Made by a program: the position numbers and the translations under genes. Below are positions 28,213-38,600 of a stretch of 51,027 bases of DNA, one piece after another (position 1 is the stretch's first letter; each line of letters opens with the position of its first letter). The stretch is taken from positions 1 to 51,027 of the forward strand of contig CAMLIL010000037.1 in the NCBI GenBank assembly GCA_946480015.1, given 5' to 3'. Under the pieces are notes generated by a model. It was not told where the DNA came from and did no database searches. It worked only from the letters and a program-made list of their open reading frames with translations. This stretch comes from an uncultured Oxalobacteraceae bacterium. Lineage in GTDB: Bacteria > Pseudomonadota > Gammaproteobacteria > Burkholderiales > Burkholderiaceae.

Positions 28213-29784
28213 TCAAGCGGCGATCCGTGCCGCCTCCAGCTTGAACACGCTGACCATGTCCGCCAGCTGCGCGGCCTGCTCGCGCATCGAGCCGGCCGCC
28301 GCTGCCGCCTGCTCCACCAGCGCGGCGTTTTGCTGGGTGGCGTCGTCGATGCCGGCGATCGCGCGGTTGACCTGGCCGATGCCGTTCTCCTGCCCGTGCG
28401 TGGCGCTGCTGATCTCGCCCATGATGCCGGCCAGCCGCCCGATATGCTGGACGATCTCCTGCATGGTGGCGCCGGCTTCGTCAACCAGGCGCGTGCCGTT
28501 GCCGACTTCATCGACCGAGGCGCCGATCAGTTCCTTGATCTCCCGGGCGGCGCTGTTGGAGCGCTGCGCCAGGTTTCGCACTTCGGCGGCGACCACGGCA
28601 AAGCCGCGTCCCTGTTCGCCCGCGCGCGCCGCTTCCACCGCGGCATTGAGTGCCAGGATGTTGGTCTGGAAGGCGATCGATTCGATCACGCCGATGATAT
28701 CGACGATCCGGGTCGAGGCGACCTGGATCGAGCCCATGGTGTCCACCACCTTGGTCACTGCCGTGCCGCCGCGCTGGGCGACGGCGGAGGCCGATGCCGC
28801 CAGCGCATTGGCCTCGCGGACATGGTCGGCGTTCTGCCGTACGGTGGACGTGAGCGTATCCATCGACGACGCGGTCTCCTGCAGCGAGCCGGCCTGGATC
28901 TCGGTGCGCGAGGACAAATCCATATTCCCGGCCGCGATCTGGCCGGCCGCCATGGCGATCGAATCGGTCCCGTTCCTGACCTGGCTGACGATCTGGTGCA
29001 GATTGGCGCGCATGCTTGCCAATGCCTGCTTCAGGCGTCCGGTTTCGGTGCGGTCGTGCTCCTGCGCGCTGATGTCGCAGGCCAGGTCGCCATGCGAGAT
29101 GCGCGCCGCGAACGCGATGGTTTCCTCCAGAGGCCCGACGATGGAACGCGACAGCGTCACGCCCGCCACCAGCGCAACGGCCATCGCCAGCAGTGCCATG
29201 CCGATAATCTGGATGGGGGTGCTGTCCGCCACCGCGTTGCCGTTGGCCTGGGAGGCGACGGAATTGGCTTCGATAAGCTCGCTCAAGTCGGCCATGCTTT
29301 GTTCCAGCTTGCGGAAGTCCTTGGTGAACACTTCGAACTGCGCCTTGGCGATGGCCGGATCGGACAGGTCCATCTTGACGATCCGCGTCGCGCTCTTCAG
29401 GTAGGCGTCCGCGTCCGGCTTGACGCGCTCCAGCGCCTTGCGCAGGTCCGGCGTGTTGAGCTGCCGATCCATCGCCGCGAGCAGGCGCGTGAACACGGCC
29501 ACGTGTTCACCCACATCCTTTTCGGCCTCGCGCTGCTGTTCCAGATCGCCGTTGGCGTGCGCCAGCAGCACGGCCATGACATCGCCGCGCAGCGCATCGT
29601 GCGCCTGGTCGGCCTGCATCTGGTCCTTGAGGGCGGCCCCGTTGGCGCTGATGGCGTCCATTCCGGCGTCGAGCGAGCGGGCGGCGTTCAGGCCGATCAG
29701 CCCGACCAGCGCGACGAACGCGACGCTGGCGGTAGTCGACAGCAATAGCCGCTTCCTGATGGTGAGTTTGTTCATGATCTGCAT
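28213..29784 (-). CDS. Methyl-accepting chemotaxis protein
   Basis: A 523-residue chemoreceptor. TM1 is at about 13-33, a four-helix-bundle-like periplasmic domain at about 34-190, TM2 at about 193-213 ([20 protein letters not shown]), then HAMP and the cytoplasmic signalling domain with tip [20 protein letters not shown]. It ends [11 protein letters not shown] and lacks a W-x-x-F pentapeptide, so adaptation enzymes would have to be recruited by other receptors. It lies 19 nt downstream of an outer-membrane MetA-like channel gene on the same strand, hinting that both respond to the same compound. An in-frame ATG three codons later (29775) is an equally possible start. Confidence 0.94.
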   Translation of the reverse strand: MQIMNKLTIRKRLLLSTTASVAFVALVGLIGLNAARSLDAGMDAISANGAALKDQMQADQAHDALRGDVMAVLLAHANGDLEQQREAEKDVGEHVAVFTRLLAAMDRQLNTPDLRKALERVKPDADAYLKSATRIVKMDLSDPAIAKAQFEVFTKDFRKLEQSMADLSELIEANSVASQANGNAVADSTPIQIIGMALLAMAVALVAGVTLSRSIVGPLEETIAFAARISHGDLACDISAQEHDRTETGRLKQALASMRANLHQIVSQVRNGTDSIAMAAGQIAAGNMDLSSRTEIQAGSLQETASSMDTLTSTVRQNADHVREANALAASASAVAQRGGTAVTKVVDTMGSIQVASTRIVDIIGVIESIAFQTNILALNAAVEAARAGEQGRGFAVVAAEVRNLAQRSNSAAREIKELIGASVDEVGNGTRLVDEAGATMQEIVQHIGRLAGIMGEISSATHGQENGIGQVNRAIAGIDDATQQNAALVEQAAAAAGSMREQAAQLADMVSVFKLEAARIAA

Positions 29785-29803
29785 GGTGGTTCCAGTGGGC
29801 GCT

Positions 29804-30637
29804 CTAGTATTTGACCGACAGGCCGACCGTGAAGCTCAGGTCTGGCGTGCGGGAATTGAGGCCGTGCGACAGGGCGGTGTCGATCTGGCAGTGCTTGTTG
29901 ACCAGGTAGGCCGCGCCGATATCGACGCTGGCCAGGGTGCCGCCGTCGCGCGCGCGGGCGATCTGCGGCGCCGATAATTCCACGAAGCTGCGCCAGCGCG
30001 CATTCCATTGTTTGCCGACCACGACCCCGAAGATCGCGCTGGTGAAGCGCCGGCCGTCGTCACCGGTTTGCGATGCGATGCCCGGCATGAGGCCGAGCGA
30101 CAGATCGTCCGGCAGGTCCCACTCTGCGGCCAGGCGCAGCGAAGGCCGCACGCCATGGCCGCGCAGCGCGGCCGCGCCGGTGGGCAGGTCGGCATGCACC
30201 AATACCCCGACCGATGGCGCGCCGCCGTCGGCATCGAGCACATGCCATTTCAGGCCGATCGCGGTGTCCGCGATCCCGCCGGTGCGCAGGCTGGCCGGCG
30301 GGTTGTCGATGGTCGAGCGCTGGCGGAACCAGCCATCGGTTTCGAGCCGCACTTCGACGTTCTCGCCGACGCCGTAACGCAGCAGCGTGGGCGTCGAGAC
30401 GCTGCGCTCGCGCAGGCCGGGTGCGCGCTCGCGGTCGGCCGCAACGCTGGTTTCGATCTGCACGCGGCCCTTGCCGACCACATTGCTGGACTCGACGAAG
30501 TCGGGGCGGTCGGTGACGATCTGGTCGTCCTCGGCCGCGCGGGCAGGGATGGATGCCGCAATCAGCGCGGCGGCGAGAACCACTAAGCCGGCCGGGCGGC
30601 AGGGCGGAAAAAACGGGTCGACCACAAGACTCTCCAA
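29804..30637 (-). CDS. MetA-pathway-type outer-membrane channel protein
   Basis: A 277-residue protein with a signal peptide (about 1-34, ending ARAA) followed by alternating beta-strand sequence and a C terminus ending in [11 protein letters not shown], an aromatic outer-membrane insertion signal. The start of the mature chain ([20 protein letters not shown]) and strands such as [18 protein letters not shown] fit the Phenol_MetA_deg (PF13557) family, putative outer-membrane channels often linked to aromatic-compound uptake. No catabolic genes are nearby; the neighbour is a chemoreceptor 19 nt downstream. Substrate unknown. Confidence 0.8.
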   Translation of the reverse strand: MESLVVDPFFPPCRPAGLVVLAAALIAASIPARAAEDDQIVTDRPDFVESSNVVGKGRVQIETSVAADRERAPGLRERSVSTPTLLRYGVGENVEVRLETDGWFRQRSTIDNPPASLRTGGIADTAIGLKWHVLDADGGAPSVGVLVHADLPTGAAALRGHGVRPSLRLAAEWDLPDDLSLGLMPGIASQTGDDGRRFTSAIFGVVVGKQWNARWRSFVELSAPQIARARDGGTLASVDIGAAYLVNKHCQIDTALSHGLNSRTPDLSFTVGLSVKY

Positions 30638-30812
30638 ATCAAGCTAATTGAACAGCAATGAGAAATTGCCGCAGCGTAACAATGGAGTCTAGTGGAAATG
30701 CGGGAGAGGACGCGGCCGCACCCCTGAAAATTCGCGTTTAGATTGACAGGTAAATCACGAAAGCGTGGGCATGCCGCAACACCTTGCTTGAGTGATCATG
30801 ACCAAGTGACAG

Positions 30813-31844
30813 CTACACCTGCCAGGCGCCGTCGCGGTACACCAGCGCGTCGTCCAGGTAGACCGCCTCGGTCACGGCAAACACGTCCACATGGTAGCGC
30901 GCGTCCTTGCGCTTGAAGCCGGGCTTGGGATAGACGCCATGCTTGGCGCCCAGCGACAGGTGAATGCCGCACATGCGCTCGTAGGTGCCGATGTCATTGA
31001 CGCGGCGCTCGCGGGTGAACGCGCGGTTCATGCCGAAGCCCAGTTCGCGCAGCCAGACTTCGCCTTCATCGGCGCGGATGATCTGCAGCAGCGCCTCGAA
31101 CTCCGGGGTCGCGTCGAGCGCGCCGGTGACGCGCCCGCGTTCGACCAGCAGCGTGATCGGCTTGTCCGGCCGGTTGACCAGGTAGGAGGTGTCACCGAAC
31201 ACGTGCACCCGCACCCGTCCGTTCACGGCTTCCAGGTCGCGCGCTTCGGTGAACACTTCGCCGATCGGGAACTGGCCGCCGACGTTGTTCATCTCGCTGT
31301 AGTCGCCGATATTGAGCTTGGCCGATTCGAACGGCGAGGCGAATACCAGCTCGGCGCCATCGCCGCTATCGACCCGCGCCATGCAGGCGCTGTCGATGCG
31401 CGCCTTGAGCGCGCGTCCCACGCCGCGGTAGTAGGCCGGGTCGTAGGCCAGCGCTTCGATGTAATGCTCGCCCTGCGCGCCGGGCATGCGCGACAGGTGC
31501 ACGTGCTCGATCACCTTCAAGCCCAGCTTGAACAGCTCCACGCGGATGCGAAACGCCTCCAGGCGGAAATTGGTCGACTGGACCAGCACCACCAGGTCGC
31601 CCGGCGCCATCTGGCGAAACGCCGCCAGCACATCGTCCGCCGTGACGCTGTCGAAATCGACAAAGCGGCCGGCCGGCAGGTTGCGCCGGTAACCCTCGGT
31701 CAGCGCGCGCGCCAGCCCGGTGCGCGCGTCGTACACCACCAGCGCCTGATGGGCCGGACCGTGTTCGATGGCGATGCTCAGCACGTCGCGCAGGTGGGCG
31801 CTGGCGGCGTCGATGGCGTGGGGAGCGATGGCGGGGGAAGTCAT
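30813..31844 (-). CDS. M29 (AmpS/aminopeptidase T)-like metallopeptidase
   Basis: A 343-residue cytoplasmic protein. The metal-ligand pattern of M29 aminopeptidases is visible in the C-terminal half: MNNVGGQFPIGEVFTEA (first Glu), LRELGFGMN (second Glu), GIHLSLGAKHG (His), and ARYHVDVFAVTE (His and Asp). The N-terminal half is more divergent than in classical M29 enzymes, and total length is somewhat short (about 410 in thermophilic family members), so substrate preference may differ. The ATG at 31844 is preferred because the upstream extension is non-homologous and crosses the promoter region of the divergent operon. No strong ribosome site was found. Confidence 0.78.
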   Translation of the reverse strand: MTSPAIAPHAIDAASAHLRDVLSIAIEHGPAHQALVVYDARTGLARALTEGYRRNLPAGRFVDFDSVTADDVLAAFRQMAPGDLVVLVQSTNFRLEAFRIRVELFKLGLKVIEHVHLSRMPGAQGEHYIEALAYDPAYYRGVGRALKARIDSACMARVDSGDGAELVFASPFESAKLNIGDYSEMNNVGGQFPIGEVFTEARDLEAVNGRVRVHVFGDTSYLVNRPDKPITLLVERGRVTGALDATPEFEALLQIIRADEGEVWLRELGFGMNRAFTRERRVNDIGTYERMCGIHLSLGAKHGVYPKPGFKRKDARYHVDVFAVTEAVYLDDALVYRDGAWQV

Positions 31845-32190
31845 GGTGCGAAGATCGAATGCTGAACCCGCCATTATACGTGCCCGTCCTAAGCTTTTTG
31901 GTGCCCGCCGCCCTTCAGGTGTGCCAGGTGCGCACGCATGTCTTTGACAGGGCGCAATAATCGGTGCCGCTTTCTGCTGCGCGATACCAACGAATGGTCT
32001 GAAAACCGACCGCCGGTCGACCAATATTGCCGCCAACGCGCCGTCAGACGCCCCCAGGCATACCGTCAGACGGTACCGGGGCAATCAAACTTCCGCCGCC
32101 AGCGCTTTGCGCTATTATTTTGTCACTTCGTCAGCATTGCCCTTGCGGCTCACTGGCGCCGTTCAACCATACTTTGGCGGCAAGCGACAC
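31845..32190. other. Divergent promoter region between the M29-like gene and the tubulin-like operon
   Basis: 346 bp with no convincing gene. It contains an inverted repeat CGACC-GCC-GGTCG at 32007-32019, tandem CGTCAGACG palindromes (32041-32075) and a small hairpin AGCGC-TTT-GCGCT near 32101-32113. The concentration of dyads just before the operon suggests regulated expression. Confidence 0.55.
32041..32075. promoter_or_regulatory. Two operator-like palindromes 22 bp apart
   Basis: The decamer CCGTCAGACG occurs at 32041-32050 and 32063-32072. Each is built on the dyad CGTC-A-GACG; the second extends to a perfect 15-bp palindrome TACCGTCAGACGGTA (32061-32075). Centres are 22 bp (two helical turns) apart and lie 116-145 bp upstream of the first ATG of the operon, as expected for cooperative binding of a dimeric regulator. 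Confidence 0.5.
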
Positions 32191-33669
32191 ATGGCATTCC
32201 GGTGGGAAACACCAGCCAGCGTATGGCTGGAAGACGAGCAGAGCGCGCATTTTGAACTGGTCGCCAGCGAAGCTCTGAGCCATATCGACTGGCAGATGCA
32301 GGCGCGCGGCCGTCTCGCCGACGTCGCCCATCTGCTGGGTGCCTCGCTGCCGCAGGCGTGCAGCTGCGCGCCGATCTATCCGGAAGGTTTCGCCTACTGC
32401 CACCAATGCGGCCAGCCCTTGAACAAACTGGCCGGCAAGTGCACGGACCGGCCCGACTGGTGGGGGCCGTGGTCCGACCCGTTCCTGCCGCGTCATGTGC
32501 CGCACGGCCTGGCGGTGACGTCGCTGCCTTTGGGCGACTATCTCGAACAGCGTCCGCCGGCGCCCGAAGTCGGGCGGGCCGAGCTGAGCATGCCGGTGCC
32601 GCCCAATGCGCAGTGCGTGTTCGCCGCCGGCGCCTTCGGTTTTCCAGTGCAGCGCCTGCTGGCGCTGGCCTGCAAGCGCAACGTGCTGCAGTACTGGGAC
32701 CCGCTGGCCGCCATGTGGCACGTCATGAGTCCGGAAGAAGGCGCAGCCGGCCTGGCCTTCCAGGCCTCGGCGTATGCATGGCTGCCAGCGACCAATCCGC
32801 TGCGCGGCGAAGTGGCGCTGGTTCCCACCGACACCGGCCTGTACAAGCTGTTCATCAATCCGGTCAGCGAAAGCTATCGCACCGAGCTGGTATTCGCCGG
32901 TGCGCTGGCCACCGCGCCCGGCCTGCTGCGGCGCCACGTGGCCTGCCTGTTCAATACCGATGGCGGCACCCGTTTGTGGAGCGCGCACAGCGACTTCACC
33001 GACCCCGCGATCCACCACTGCGGCGCTCCCGCCGGCGGCTGGGCACGGCCGATCGGCTACGACAACCGGCTGATCTGGCGCCACGCCGATGGCCAGCTGG
33101 TGTGGGAGCCGGGCGGCGCCCCGCAATGGATCGCCTGGCCGGAAGGCTGGACCCCGCGCCTCGAACTGGGCGGACCGACCCAGAGCCGCGATGGGCGCCT
33201 GTGGGTGCTCGGCCACGACGGCAGCGGGTATTGCTTTATCGAGCTGGGACGCGCGCAGCCGCAGCGCCAGCGGCTCGACGGCGCGCGCCTCGGCTTTGCC
33301 AGCCTGCTGTTCCGGCGCGGCCACGCGGTCGTCAACGAGCCGTGGGACCCCGAATACATCGAAGACCCGCACGACGACGATACCCTGGTCATGCCGCTGC
33401 TGCGCAGCTATAACAACAGCCGCAGCCAGCCCAGCGGCCTGGTACTGCGCTTCCACGACTACACCGGCAAGGCCGAGAATGCGCTCAACGGGCGCGTGAT
33501 CGCCCGCACCACCGTCGAATGGATCGGGCGCCACAACGTCATTCTCGACGAGATCGCGCGACTGTCCAAGCCGGCCAGATGCGTGCCCTTCGTCTACGAC
33601 GACTGCCTGTGGCTGCGCCATCCCGACTGGAACCGGGTGCGCGGATGGCGCCTGGACGCGCTCCCGTGA
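32191..33669 (+). CDS. Zinc-ribbon-containing protein of unknown function, first gene of the tubulin-like operon
   Basis: A 492-residue soluble protein with no signal peptide or membrane helix. A four-cysteine cluster (Cys57, Cys59, Cys70, Cys73 in CSCAPIYPEGFAYCHQCG) resembles a zinc ribbon. The rest (about 95-480) is rich in Trp, Gly and Asp with repeated strand-like blocks such as GYDNRLIWRHADGQLVWEPG and DGRLWVLGHDGSGYCFIELG, suggesting a beta-propeller or similar all-beta fold. I do not recognise a named family. The stop overlaps the GTG start of the next gene, so they are translationally coupled. The ATG at 32191 is chosen because the upstream in-frame part lacks a ribosome site and crosses the dyad-rich region. 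Confidence 0.7.
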   Translation: MAFRWETPASVWLEDEQSAHFELVASEALSHIDWQMQARGRLADVAHLLGASLPQACSCAPIYPEGFAYCHQCGQPLNKLAGKCTDRPDWWGPWSDPFLPRHVPHGLAVTSLPLGDYLEQRPPAPEVGRAELSMPVPPNAQCVFAAGAFGFPVQRLLALACKRNVLQYWDPLAAMWHVMSPEEGAAGLAFQASAYAWLPATNPLRGEVALVPTDTGLYKLFINPVSESYRTELVFAGALATAPGLLRRHVACLFNTDGGTRLWSAHSDFTDPAIHHCGAPAGGWARPIGYDNRLIWRHADGQLVWEPGGAPQWIAWPEGWTPRLELGGPTQSRDGRLWVLGHDGSGYCFIELGRAQPQRQRLDGARLGFASLLFRRGHAVVNEPWDPEYIEDPHDDDTLVMPLLRSYNNSRSQPSGLVLRFHDYTGKAENALNGRVIARTTVEWIGRHNVILDEIARLSKPARCVPFVYDDCLWLRHPDWNRVRGWRLDALP

Positions 33670-35138
33670 AACGCCGGTTCGCATGCATGCTGCTGGCGCT
33701 GGCGTCCACTGGCGCCCACGCCGCGGCGCAGGTCTTCCTGGTGCAGAATTCCGGCTGGATGGAGCCGTTCTACACCGACCCGGCGTCGCTGTTCAAGCCG
33801 CTCGTCACCGAGCTGGCCAGTGCCGTCACGCGGCCGGACGACCTGCTGGTGCTGGCCGCATTCAATCAGAGCCAGCCCGGCGCGCCGTCGCCGCGCGCGC
33901 TGCTCTCGGCCAGGGTCGATGGCGCGACGCGCGCGCGCATCGCCGCCGCGCTAAACGGTCTGACCACCGCGCACAAGGGCAGCGGCGCGCTGGCCGACAC
34001 CGATCTGGGCGAAGCCGTCAGCGCGGCCATCCACACGGCGCTGGGCGGCAAGCCCGGCCTGGTGTGGCTGGTCACGAACAACCGCAACAGCCCCAACAAC
34101 GATCAGTCCACCGCGCGCCGCAACCGCGAATTCTACGAACTGATTCATCAGGGCGCATCGATCACCAGGGCGCTCGCCTTTCCCTTGCAGATGCCGGTGC
34201 AGGGCGCGCATTACCGCGCCAACGGCCTGATGGTGTATGTGTTCGCCATTGGCGAGCAGGGCGCGCGCGAACTCGACGAGCTGCTCGCTTCCAAGCGCAT
34301 CGCCACGGTCATCACCGAGCCGCCCGCGCGCCTCAAGCCGCTCGACCGCGACACCGTTCGCCTCGTGCCCAAACGGGTCGACGACGCCCCCGGCGTGGCC
34401 TTTTCGATGGCGCCCAACGGCCTGCTGCGCGCCGACGTTGACGCCAGGGCGCGCACGCCGCAGGCGAAGGTCGCCTGGCAGCTCGAGAACACCATCTACC
34501 CGTACACCATCGCCAGCGCGACCGTAACGGCGCGCTCGCGCCTGGGCAGCGAGGACCGCCCGATCGCACTGGCCAGCGGCAAGGTGAGCAGGCTTGCACC
34601 CGGCCAGAGCATGCCGCTGGCATCGAGCATGCAGCTGCCGGTCGGCCAGCTGCCCGGCGCCTGGTCGGCCAAGGCCATCGCCTCGGCCGGCTCGGCCTAT
34701 GTGCTGCCGGGTGCGATCGAACTGCATCTCACCGAACAGCGTCTGGAACTGTCGCAGGCCTTCCGCCAGCGTATGGCGGCGCTGTTCCCGGGCGATCCGC
34801 TGCCCGAGATTTTCACGCCGCCGGCGCAGATCGCCGCATCCACGGCGCGCCTGCCGATCGAAGTGCGGGTCAATTACGGCGTTGCACCGCTGCTGGCGCT
34901 GATCGGCGCCGGCCTCGGCCTGCTGGGCGCTGCCGGCGCCGCGGCCATGGCCTACGGCCGTCCGCGCAAGGCGCTCGTCACGGTCGAGGACGAGCTGCGC
35001 ACCATGCATGCGCGCGCCGGCACCACCCAGCCGATTTACGACAAGGCCGGGCTCAAGGTCGCGCAACTGAAAACCACGCTATTCGGCCACCAGCTGATCG
35101 ACCTGCGCGAAGGTGCGCAGGTTCGGCTTGGACGCTAA
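33666..35138 (+). CDS. Exported, membrane-anchored protein with degenerate vWA-like domain
   Basis: A 490-residue protein. The signal peptide (KRRFACMLLALASTGAHAAA) leads into VFLVQNSGWMEPFY, which looks like the first strand and MIDAS loop of a von Willebrand A domain with the DxSxS aspartate replaced. DTDLGEAVSAAI resembles the MIDAS Thr region, and GLVWLVTNNRNSPNN the later strand. Beta-rich domains follow, then one membrane helix (about 405-429) and a cytoplasmic tail of 60 residues. The orientation puts the vWA-like part in the periplasm and the tail next to the tubulin-like protein. The start is GTG at 33666 within GTGA overlapping the previous stop. The vWA assignment is my reading of the pattern. 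Confidence 0.7.
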   Translation: MKRRFACMLLALASTGAHAAAQVFLVQNSGWMEPFYTDPASLFKPLVTELASAVTRPDDLLVLAAFNQSQPGAPSPRALLSARVDGATRARIAAALNGLTTAHKGSGALADTDLGEAVSAAIHTALGGKPGLVWLVTNNRNSPNNDQSTARRNREFYELIHQGASITRALAFPLQMPVQGAHYRANGLMVYVFAIGEQGARELDELLASKRIATVITEPPARLKPLDRDTVRLVPKRVDDAPGVAFSMAPNGLLRADVDARARTPQAKVAWQLENTIYPYTIASATVTARSRLGSEDRPIALASGKVSRLAPGQSMPLASSMQLPVGQLPGAWSAKAIASAGSAYVLPGAIELHLTEQRLELSQAFRQRMAALFPGDPLPEIFTPPAQIAASTARLPIEVRVNYGVAPLLALIGAGLGLLGAAGAAAMAYGRPRKALVTVEDELRTMHARAGTTQPIYDKAGLKVAQLKTTLFGHQLIDLREGAQVRLGR

Positions 35139-35160
35139 CCCAGGAAGAACAGGAAATTCG

Positions 35161-35598
35161 ATGCAGAACACTCCGCCACCGGCCACCGACCCGGGCTTCA
35201 AGCTGCCCGGCGCCGCCAGCGCACCGCCGGATCCGCTGCCCAAGACCACCGGACCGGCCGCCAGCGCCCCGGTCGAAGTGGCGCCGGTGCAGGGCGCGCC
35301 CGCGACCGACACGTCCACCCGCGACATCGCCATCGGCGGCGCCGTGTTCCTGATCCTGCTGATCGTGTACTTCTTCGTGCGTAACGCCTACGTCCATCAA
35401 CTGGTGGTCAAGCGGGTGGCGCCGTCGTCGGCCGGCAGCGCCGGCTGGCTGATGTTCGTCGGCCTGTCCTTCCTGAGCGCGGCGGCGGTGCTGGCGATCG
35501 TCAACGCCAGCAAATACCTGACCTTCGCCATCACCGCGCCGCTGGTCGTGGTCGGCGTAGTGGCATTGATTGCGGCGCTGTTCATCGGCCGCCGCTAA
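35161..35598 (+). CDS. Small three-helix membrane protein of the tubulin-like operon
   Basis: A 145-residue protein: a proline/alanine-rich, presumably disordered cytoplasmic N terminus (1-50), then three hydrophobic helices (about 55-75, 93-114 and 120-142) and a short GRR end. No enzymatic motif. Located 22 nt after the vWA-like gene and 18 nt before the tubulin-like gene; probably a membrane adaptor of the same complex. Family not recognised. Confidence 0.7.
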   Translation: MQNTPPPATDPGFKLPGAASAPPDPLPKTTGPAASAPVEVAPVQGAPATDTSTRDIAIGGAVFLILLIVYFFVRNAYVHQLVVKRVAPSSAGSAGWLMFVGLSFLSAAAVLAIVNASKYLTFAITAPLVVVGVVALIAALFIGRR

Positions 35599-35616
35599 CG
35601 AACCGGAAGTGACATC

Positions 35617-38600
35617 ATGGTAGAGCAAAACGGCGCACGGAAAGCCGAACTGAAAGTCGATCTGAGACCAACCCTGTTCATCGGAGCGGGCGGCACCGGC
35701 ATGGAAGTCATGCTGCGCATCCGCCGCCGCATCCTGTCGGAAGTGTGGAACCGCCAGCATCCGACCCGGGTCGAATCGATCGCCCAATTTCCGGTCGCAC
35801 GCTTCCTGCACCTGGACCTGGACAGCAACGCCGTCATCGACGAAGGCAAGTCGCAGCGCACCGACCCGTGGTTCGAACTGGTCAAGCTGGCCGACGACGA
35901 ACGCCTGGTCGAACCGCTCGACCTGCCGCAGTACCACGAGTCCGAAGACAGCCTGGCACGCTTTCCGCTGATCGAAAACTGGATGCCGCTGCGGCCCAAG
36001 AAACTGCGCTCGCTCGGCATCGACCCGTCCAAGGGCGCCGGCCAGATCCGCGCGCTGGCGCGCCTGTACCTGTTCGACAAATACCCCAAGCTGCGCGGCC
36101 GCATCAAGGGCGCGCTGAATTTCTTGAGCAGTAACGCCGGCAACGAACGCAAGGAAACTTACCAGCGCCTCGGCCTGCAGGTCGACACCTCCAAGTTCCG
36201 CATCGTCGTCATCGCCTCCTGCGCGGGCGGCACCGGGGCCGGCGCGGCCATCGACCTGGGCTGGATGTCGAAAGCGATCGCGCGCCAGGAAGTGTCGGAC
36301 AACCAGGTCGACCTGGTGATGTTCCTGCCCTCCGGCTACGCCAAGGCCAACAAGGAGCGCACCGAGGCCAATGCCTACGCCACCCTGATGGAACTGGAAA
36401 CGACCATGCGCGACATGAGCGCGCAGGTGCGCTGGGCCGAGCCGGACAGCCTGGTCGGGCGCGGCGCGCCGTTCGACGACGTGTATTTCGTCGATACCGC
36501 CAACCTCGCCAACAAGGCCACGCAGGACATCAAGGACGTCTACCAGATGGTGGCCGACACGCTGTTCGAGGATTTCGCCTCGGCCGATTTCGCCAACCGC
36601 AAGCGTTCGGTGGCGGTGAACCAGCAGCAGCACAAACTCGGGCCGTTCAACCCGCGCGTGCCGGAGCAGCGCTTCGGCGACATGCGCCTGTCCTACTCGA
36701 AGGTGTATTCGGCTTTCGGCCAGGCCGTGCTCGACACCCAGCAAAGCCTGCGCGACGATATCCGCGCCTACGAACTGGCCGGCCTGATGGTCAAGGCCTT
36801 CTTCGGCCTGGCCGGCACCGACGGCGCCGCCGCGCGCCGTGCCGGCGACCAGGAGCGCGACATCTTCATGCGCGAGCAGATGGCCATGAACGAGCATCCG
36901 TTCGACGAGTTTCCCGACTTCAAAAAGGGCACGGTGGACGTGACGCCGTTCCAGGAATACGCGCTGACCGGCCAGCTGCTGATGGACAAGGACCAGCGCT
37001 CGCTGCTCGAACGGGTCGAAAGCAAGGTGCAGATCGAGATCGACCGCATCATGGCCAATTACGACATCGGCGTGTGGCGCGAGAAGGTGGCCGAACTGCT
37101 GCCCAATCTGGAGCGCGACGCCATCCGCGAAGCCGGCGCCACCGCCGAAACCAGCGAAGACCGCATCAAGCGCCACACCGGCGAACTGATGATGCGCCTG
37201 AAGGGCAGGGCGCGCGACCAGCTGTATGCGCTGCTGGACGACCGCAAGCAGGGCGGGCTCGAATTCGTGCTGTCGCTGCTGGAGCAGATCAAGGCGCGCC
37301 TGCAGCAGCGCGATCTCGGCAATGCCGAGCGCAACGGCAAGCGCTACCGCGACATCCGCGACGCGCTGCGCACGCGCCAGGTGGAGGAGTCGCTGGGCAA
37401 TCTGGCCCAGGCCGCCGGCCGCCTGTTCGGCAAGGAAGCGCAGGCGCGCGAAGTGATGGCGCACTTAAAGCGCGACATCGCCGACTACCTGCGCTTTCAT
37501 TTGCTGGCCGTGGCGGCGGGGCAGGCCATCGAAGTCATGCGCGGCATGTCGGCATGGCTGGGCGATCCGCAGTCGCTCGACGAGAATGGCCAGCCGCTAT
37601 GGAGCGGCATCGCCGGCGAGTTCCAGGAAGGGCGGCGCTGCGTGCAGGCGATGCTGGGCGCGGTCGACCAGCGCATCAGCCAGCTGCGCGCCGAGGCCCG
37701 CAAGGAACACGCCACCTACATCAAGCTGGCCAGCGACGTGCTGCCGGAACCGGTCAGGCTGACCGGCGACATCAACGCCTGGAGCGAGGAGGTGCTGCTC
37801 GAATTCGGCGGCTCGGCGCGCCTGTTCCCGCAACTGAACGACGACAAGCTGCGCGCGAACCTGCTGCTCAAGCTGTTCCGGCGCGCCCAGACCCAGCTGA
37901 GCGTCGAACAGCTGGCCGGCGAAGAGCCGGCCGATCCGCTGCTCGAACGCCTGTCGGCCATGTCGCCACCGGAGCGCCACCGCATTTTCAACGAGTGGAT
38001 CCGCAGCGCCATGCCATGGGTGAACGCGCGCTTCTCGGCCGAGTTCACGCCGCGCGCCGACCAGTACAAGTGCTTCGTGGGCGTGGGCGACGCCAATGCC
38101 TGGCGCCGCATGGAAGACGAGATCAAGGCCGCCGTGCCGACCGGCTCCTTCCACGGCGAGCTGGTTTCCATCGTCAACACCGGCATTGCCGGCAAGGCGG
38201 TCTGCTACATCGAGCTGTCCGGTTTCCCGATGACGGTGCTGCGCGGCCTGCCGGCCTGGCTCACTTCCTACCAGATCGAGAACCCCAGGATTCCGACCCA
38301 TCTGCATTTCGACGCCACCCGTTACCGCCATCCGATCTCGCCCTCGATGGACGAACTCAATCGCCTGGCCGACGACTACGAATGGTTCCTGCAGGCGGTG
38401 GTGCTGGGTGTGGTGCGCCGCAAGGCCGACATGGGCGACCGCGAGGCGGCCTTCCAGCCGCGCGGCCAGTACCTGTTCGAAGTCGAGCCGGGTTCCGGCG
38501 AGTGGCTGCAGATCGGTAACGAGTTCGCGATCCGCTCCAACGGCCTGCCGCGCTTTTACCGCGAGCAGATCGTCGCCGCCGTGCAGCGCAGGCTGGCCGC

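Noticed and set aside
35053..37464. 803-codon minus-strand frame across the tubulin-like operon
   Set aside because: It crosses three well-supported plus-strand genes and has shadow composition without any motif.
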